Source: ANME-2 cluster archaeon (lineage in GTDB: Archaea > Halobacteriota > Methanosarcinia > Methanosarcinales > Methanocomedenaceae). From it: a DNA stretch of 7,890 nt. The stretch is taken from contig JAMJFQ010000073.1 in NCBI GenBank assembly GCA_023544605.1, positions 1-7,890 of the forward strand, written 5' to 3'. The stretch's first letter is position 1, and each line of letters starts with the position of its first letter. Positions 6,029 to 7,890 of the stretch are shown piece after piece. The translations under genes and the position numbers were made by a program. The notes beneath the pieces were generated by a model. The model had not been told where the DNA came from. It worked only from the letters and a program-made list of their open reading frames with translations, and did not search any database.

Positions 6029-6565
6029 ATGGAGATGCTGCTACATATCTGCTGTGCCCCCTGTGCCACTTATACGGTACAGGCGCTGCGGGATGAAGGC
6101 TTCGACCCGTTGGGTTATTTCTATAATCCCTATATCCATCCCTTTACAGAATACCGCCGCCGGCTGGAGACGCTTCAGCAGTATGCCGGTGCTGTGGAAC
6201 TGGAAGTGGTGTACCGCGATGAGTACCTGTTGGAAGAATTTGTCAAACAGGCACTTGAGGTCGAGGATAGGTGCCACCTCTGCTATACTACCAGGCTGGA
6301 AGCAGCGGCCAGGCAGGCGTCTGATAGGGGCATTTCACTGTTCACTACGACACTGCTCATATCCCCCTACCAGAAACATGAGATGATAAAGGACATTGCC
6401 GTTGGCCTTGCATCAGATTACGGTGTGGAATTCCATTACCGTGACTACCGTCCTGGGTATAAGGAAACCTACCAGATGTGCAGGGACATGGGGCTGTACC
6501 GCCAGCCCTACTGCGGTTGCATCTTTAGTGAAAAGGAGAGATATTTCCGCACATCAGTAGATTGA
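6029..6565 (+). CDS. queH: QueH/DUF208-type epoxyqueuosine reductase homologue
   Basis: In bacteria QueH reduces epoxyqueuosine in tRNA to queuosine using iron-sulfur chemistry, without the cobalamin that QueG needs. The 178-residue protein has the full set of family cysteines: HICCAPC (C8, C9, C12), RCHLC (C82, C85), C151 and the terminal YRQPYCGC (C162, C164). FYNPYIHPFTEY (31-42) and TTTLLISPYQKH (106-117) are also typical. I use ATG 6029 because GGTGA (6017-6021) is seven bases upstream and the chain then starts two residues before the family's LLHICCAPC; ATGs at 6023 and 6035 and a TTG at 5993 are in frame. The gene is divergent from nrdJ. Family membership is firm. The substrate is uncertain if the host is an archaeon, because archaea typically make archaeosine at position 15 rather than queuosine at position 34. 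Confidence 0.88.
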   Translation: MEMLLHICCAPCATYTVQALRDEGFDPLGYFYNPYIHPFTEYRRRLETLQQYAGAVELEVVYRDEYLLEEFVKQALEVEDRCHLCYTTRLEAAARQASDRGISLFTTTLLISPYQKHEMIKDIAVGLASDYGVEFHYRDYRPGYKETYQMCRDMGLYRQPYCGCIFSEKERYFRTSVD

Positions 6566-6570
6566 TGTGC
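6549..6570 (+). terminator. Hairpin overlapping the queH stop codon
   Basis: GCACATCA (6549-6556) and TGATGTGC (6563-6570) pair as a perfect 8-bp stem with a 6-base loop. The TGA stop lies at the start of the right arm. It may mark the end of the queH transcript or protect its 3' end, although only a weak AT-rich stretch, not a T-run, follows. Confidence 0.4.
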
Positions 6571-6604
6571 ACGGTAAAAATTATTTCATCCTGCCAGGTT
6601 TGCG

Positions 6605-6684
6605 AATATAATATATGTATAAAGTATCATTTTACTAGCACAGTTCGAGAAATGATGTAATTGAAAAATTATTTAGTTATATAC
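6605..6684 (+). promoter_or_regulatory. Promoter region of hemL with two TATA-like elements
   Basis: The 137-base gap between queH and hemL holds no gene. An AT-rich element around 6605-6623 (ATATAATATATGTATAAAG) would give a leader of about 65 bases. A second, TTATATA at 6677-6683, is centred only about 23 bases before ATG 6703, so transcription from it would start at or near the start codon. No convincing Shine-Dalgarno site is seen before the ATG, which agrees with a leaderless message. Confidence 0.4.
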
Positions 6685-6702
6685 ATTCCAGTGGTATTTC
6701 AT

Positions 6703-7890
6703 ATGACGCGCGAAAATTCAAAAAAACTGTTTGGCAAAGCAAAGGACCTGCTTCCCGGAGGGGTGAGCAGTCCGGTAAGGGCAATAACCCCGTATCCATT
6801 CTACACTAAAAAAGCGAATGGTTCAAAACTCACCGATGTTGATGGAAATACATATATTGATTATTGCATGGGGTACGGTCCGCTCATGCTGGGACACAAC
6901 CATCCCGCTATCAAGGACGCTATCCAAAACCAGCTGTCCAACGGTTGGCTTTACGGCACGCCCACTGAAATGGAAGTGAAACTGGCAGAAAGTATCCGTG
7001 ATATTTATCTCAGCATCGATATGGTCAGGTTCGTATCCACTGGCACCGAAGCCACCATGGGAGCCATACGGGCGGCCCGGGGCTATACCGGCAAGAACAA
7101 GATCATCAAGATAGAGGGAGGGTTCCATGGAGCCCACGATGCAGTATTGGTGAAAGCGGGAAGCGGAGCCACCACACAGGGTGCACCTGATTCACTTGGT
7201 GTCCCCAGGGAATTCACCAAACATACCCTGCAGGTACCCTATAACGATATTGAGGCCATTGTTGAGGCCATACACGGTTATGACGGTGAAGTTGCAGCAC
7301 TTATCATGGAACCAGTCATGGGTAATATTGGCCCTATACTGCCCAAAGAGGGTTATTTAGAAGAGGTAAGGGCAGTTACCAGGGAAAATGATGTACTGCT
7401 CATATTCGATGAAGTGATTACAGGATTCAGGCTTGCCATGGGAGGCGCCCAGGAATATTATGATGTAATACCTGATATGACCACACTGGGCAAGATAGTA
7501 GGTGGCGGACTTCCCATTGGCGTGATAGGTGGCCGCCGTGACATCATGGAGCACATATCACCTGCCGGTAAGGTGTACCAGGCTGGGACCTTTAACGGGC
7601 ATCCGCTCTCATTGGCAGCTTCACTTGCCACACTTGATGTACTGGAAAGAGAGAATGTCCATGAGAAGGTGAACCAGAAGGCAGACGGCCTGCGGGCTAT
7701 GTTGCGGGATAGCGTGAACGACCTGGGGCTGGACTATAATGTCAGCGGTGTAGGTTCCATGTTCAAAGTATTCTTTGGTGAATCTCCTGCAAATTACCAG
7801 GAAGCATTAAAATGTGACAAGGAAGGTTATTTTGCTTTCTTCCACAGGATGCTCGATAGCGGCGTGTTCCTGCCACCGTCGCAGTTCGAG
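6703..7890 (+). CDS. hemL: Glutamate-1-semialdehyde 2,1-aminomutase (3'-truncated by window edge)
   Basis: A PLP enzyme that converts glutamate-1-semialdehyde to 5-aminolevulinate, the last step of the C5 route to tetrapyrroles (cobamides, F430, siroheme, heme); cytoplasmic dimer. 396 residues are visible with no stop, so about 25-35 residues of a usual 420-430 are missing. Motifs in order: LLPGGVSSPVRA (16-27), DVDGNTYIDY (45-54), VSTGTEATMGAIRAAR (111-126), EGGFHGAHD (138-146), the cofactor aspartate in FDEVITGFR (D236), the Schiff-base lysine K264 in TTLGKIVGGGLPIGV, and QAGTFNGHPLS (293-303). The ATG at 6703 gives the normal N-terminal length; a GTG at 6691 in frame would add four residues. 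The gene follows queH with its own promoter signals. Its product pathway supplies the cobalamin used by the nearby class II ribonucleotide reductase, though the link is metabolic, not shown as co-regulation. Confidence 0.95.
   Translation, partial: MTRENSKKLFGKAKDLLPGGVSSPVRAITPYPFYTKKANGSKLTDVDGNTYIDYCMGYGPLMLGHNHPAIKDAIQNQLSNGWLYGTPTEMEVKLAESIRDIYLSIDMVRFVSTGTEATMGAIRAARGYTGKNKIIKIEGGFHGAHDAVLVKAGSGATTQGAPDSLGVPREFTKHTLQVPYNDIEAIVEAIHGYDGEVAALIMEPVMGNIGPILPKEGYLEEVRAVTRENDVLLIFDEVITGFRLAMGGAQEYYDVIPDMTTLGKIVGGGLPIGVIGGRRDIMEHISPAGKVYQAGTFNGHPLSLAASLATLDVLERENVHEKVNQKADGLRAMLRDSVNDLGLDYNVSGVGSMFKVFFGESPANYQEALKCDKEGYFAFFHRMLDSGVFLPPSQFE

Overview
The window looks like chromosomal DNA of a euryarchaeon, most likely in or near the Methanosarcinales/ANME-2 group. 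This rests on archaeal TATA-type promoters, purine-rich Shine-Dalgarno sites with some TTG starts, a cobalamin-dependent ribonucleotide reductase, a TIGR00341/DUF389 protein beside a CorA, and a glutamate-1-semialdehyde aminotransferase with archaeal-style motifs. The lineage is inferred from protein character; no search was run. There are no RNA genes, CRISPR arrays, insertion sequences or phage genes, and no gene-free stretch longer than about 140 bases.

Layout. 1-903 (+): the 3' part of a SAM-dependent methyltransferase with a THUMP-like tail. It converges with 914-1936 (-), a DUF389 membrane protein that lies downstream of corA (2000-3064, -), a magnesium/divalent-cation channel. CorA is divergent from 3223-4143 (+), a small membrane protein made of three copies of the 'conserved TM helix' unit found in MscS-related channels. 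That gene runs into a T-rich terminator and converges with 4181-5920 (-), a class II ribonucleotide reductase (NrdJ type). NrdJ is divergent from 6029-6565 (+), a QueH/DUF208-type reductase. After about 140 bases with its own promoter signals comes hemL (6703 to the window end, +, truncated by the window edge).

How the genes fit together. The middle block (DUF389, CorA, TM-helix channel-like protein) reads as an envelope ion-homeostasis neighbourhood around one divergent promoter region. The right block is cofactor-linked metabolism: hemL feeds tetrapyrrole synthesis (cobamides, F430, siroheme or heme), and NrdJ needs adenosylcobalamin to make deoxyribonucleotides. QueH is a cobalamin-independent tRNA-modification reductase in bacteria; its substrate in an archaeon is unclear. 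These links are inferred from family knowledge and position. Nothing here amounts to a clearly new multi-gene system. The most unusual items are the exact 93-residue internal duplication in the channel-like protein, the QueH homologue, the short single-CxxC tail of NrdJ, and structured promoter regions with a shared palindromic TATA element.
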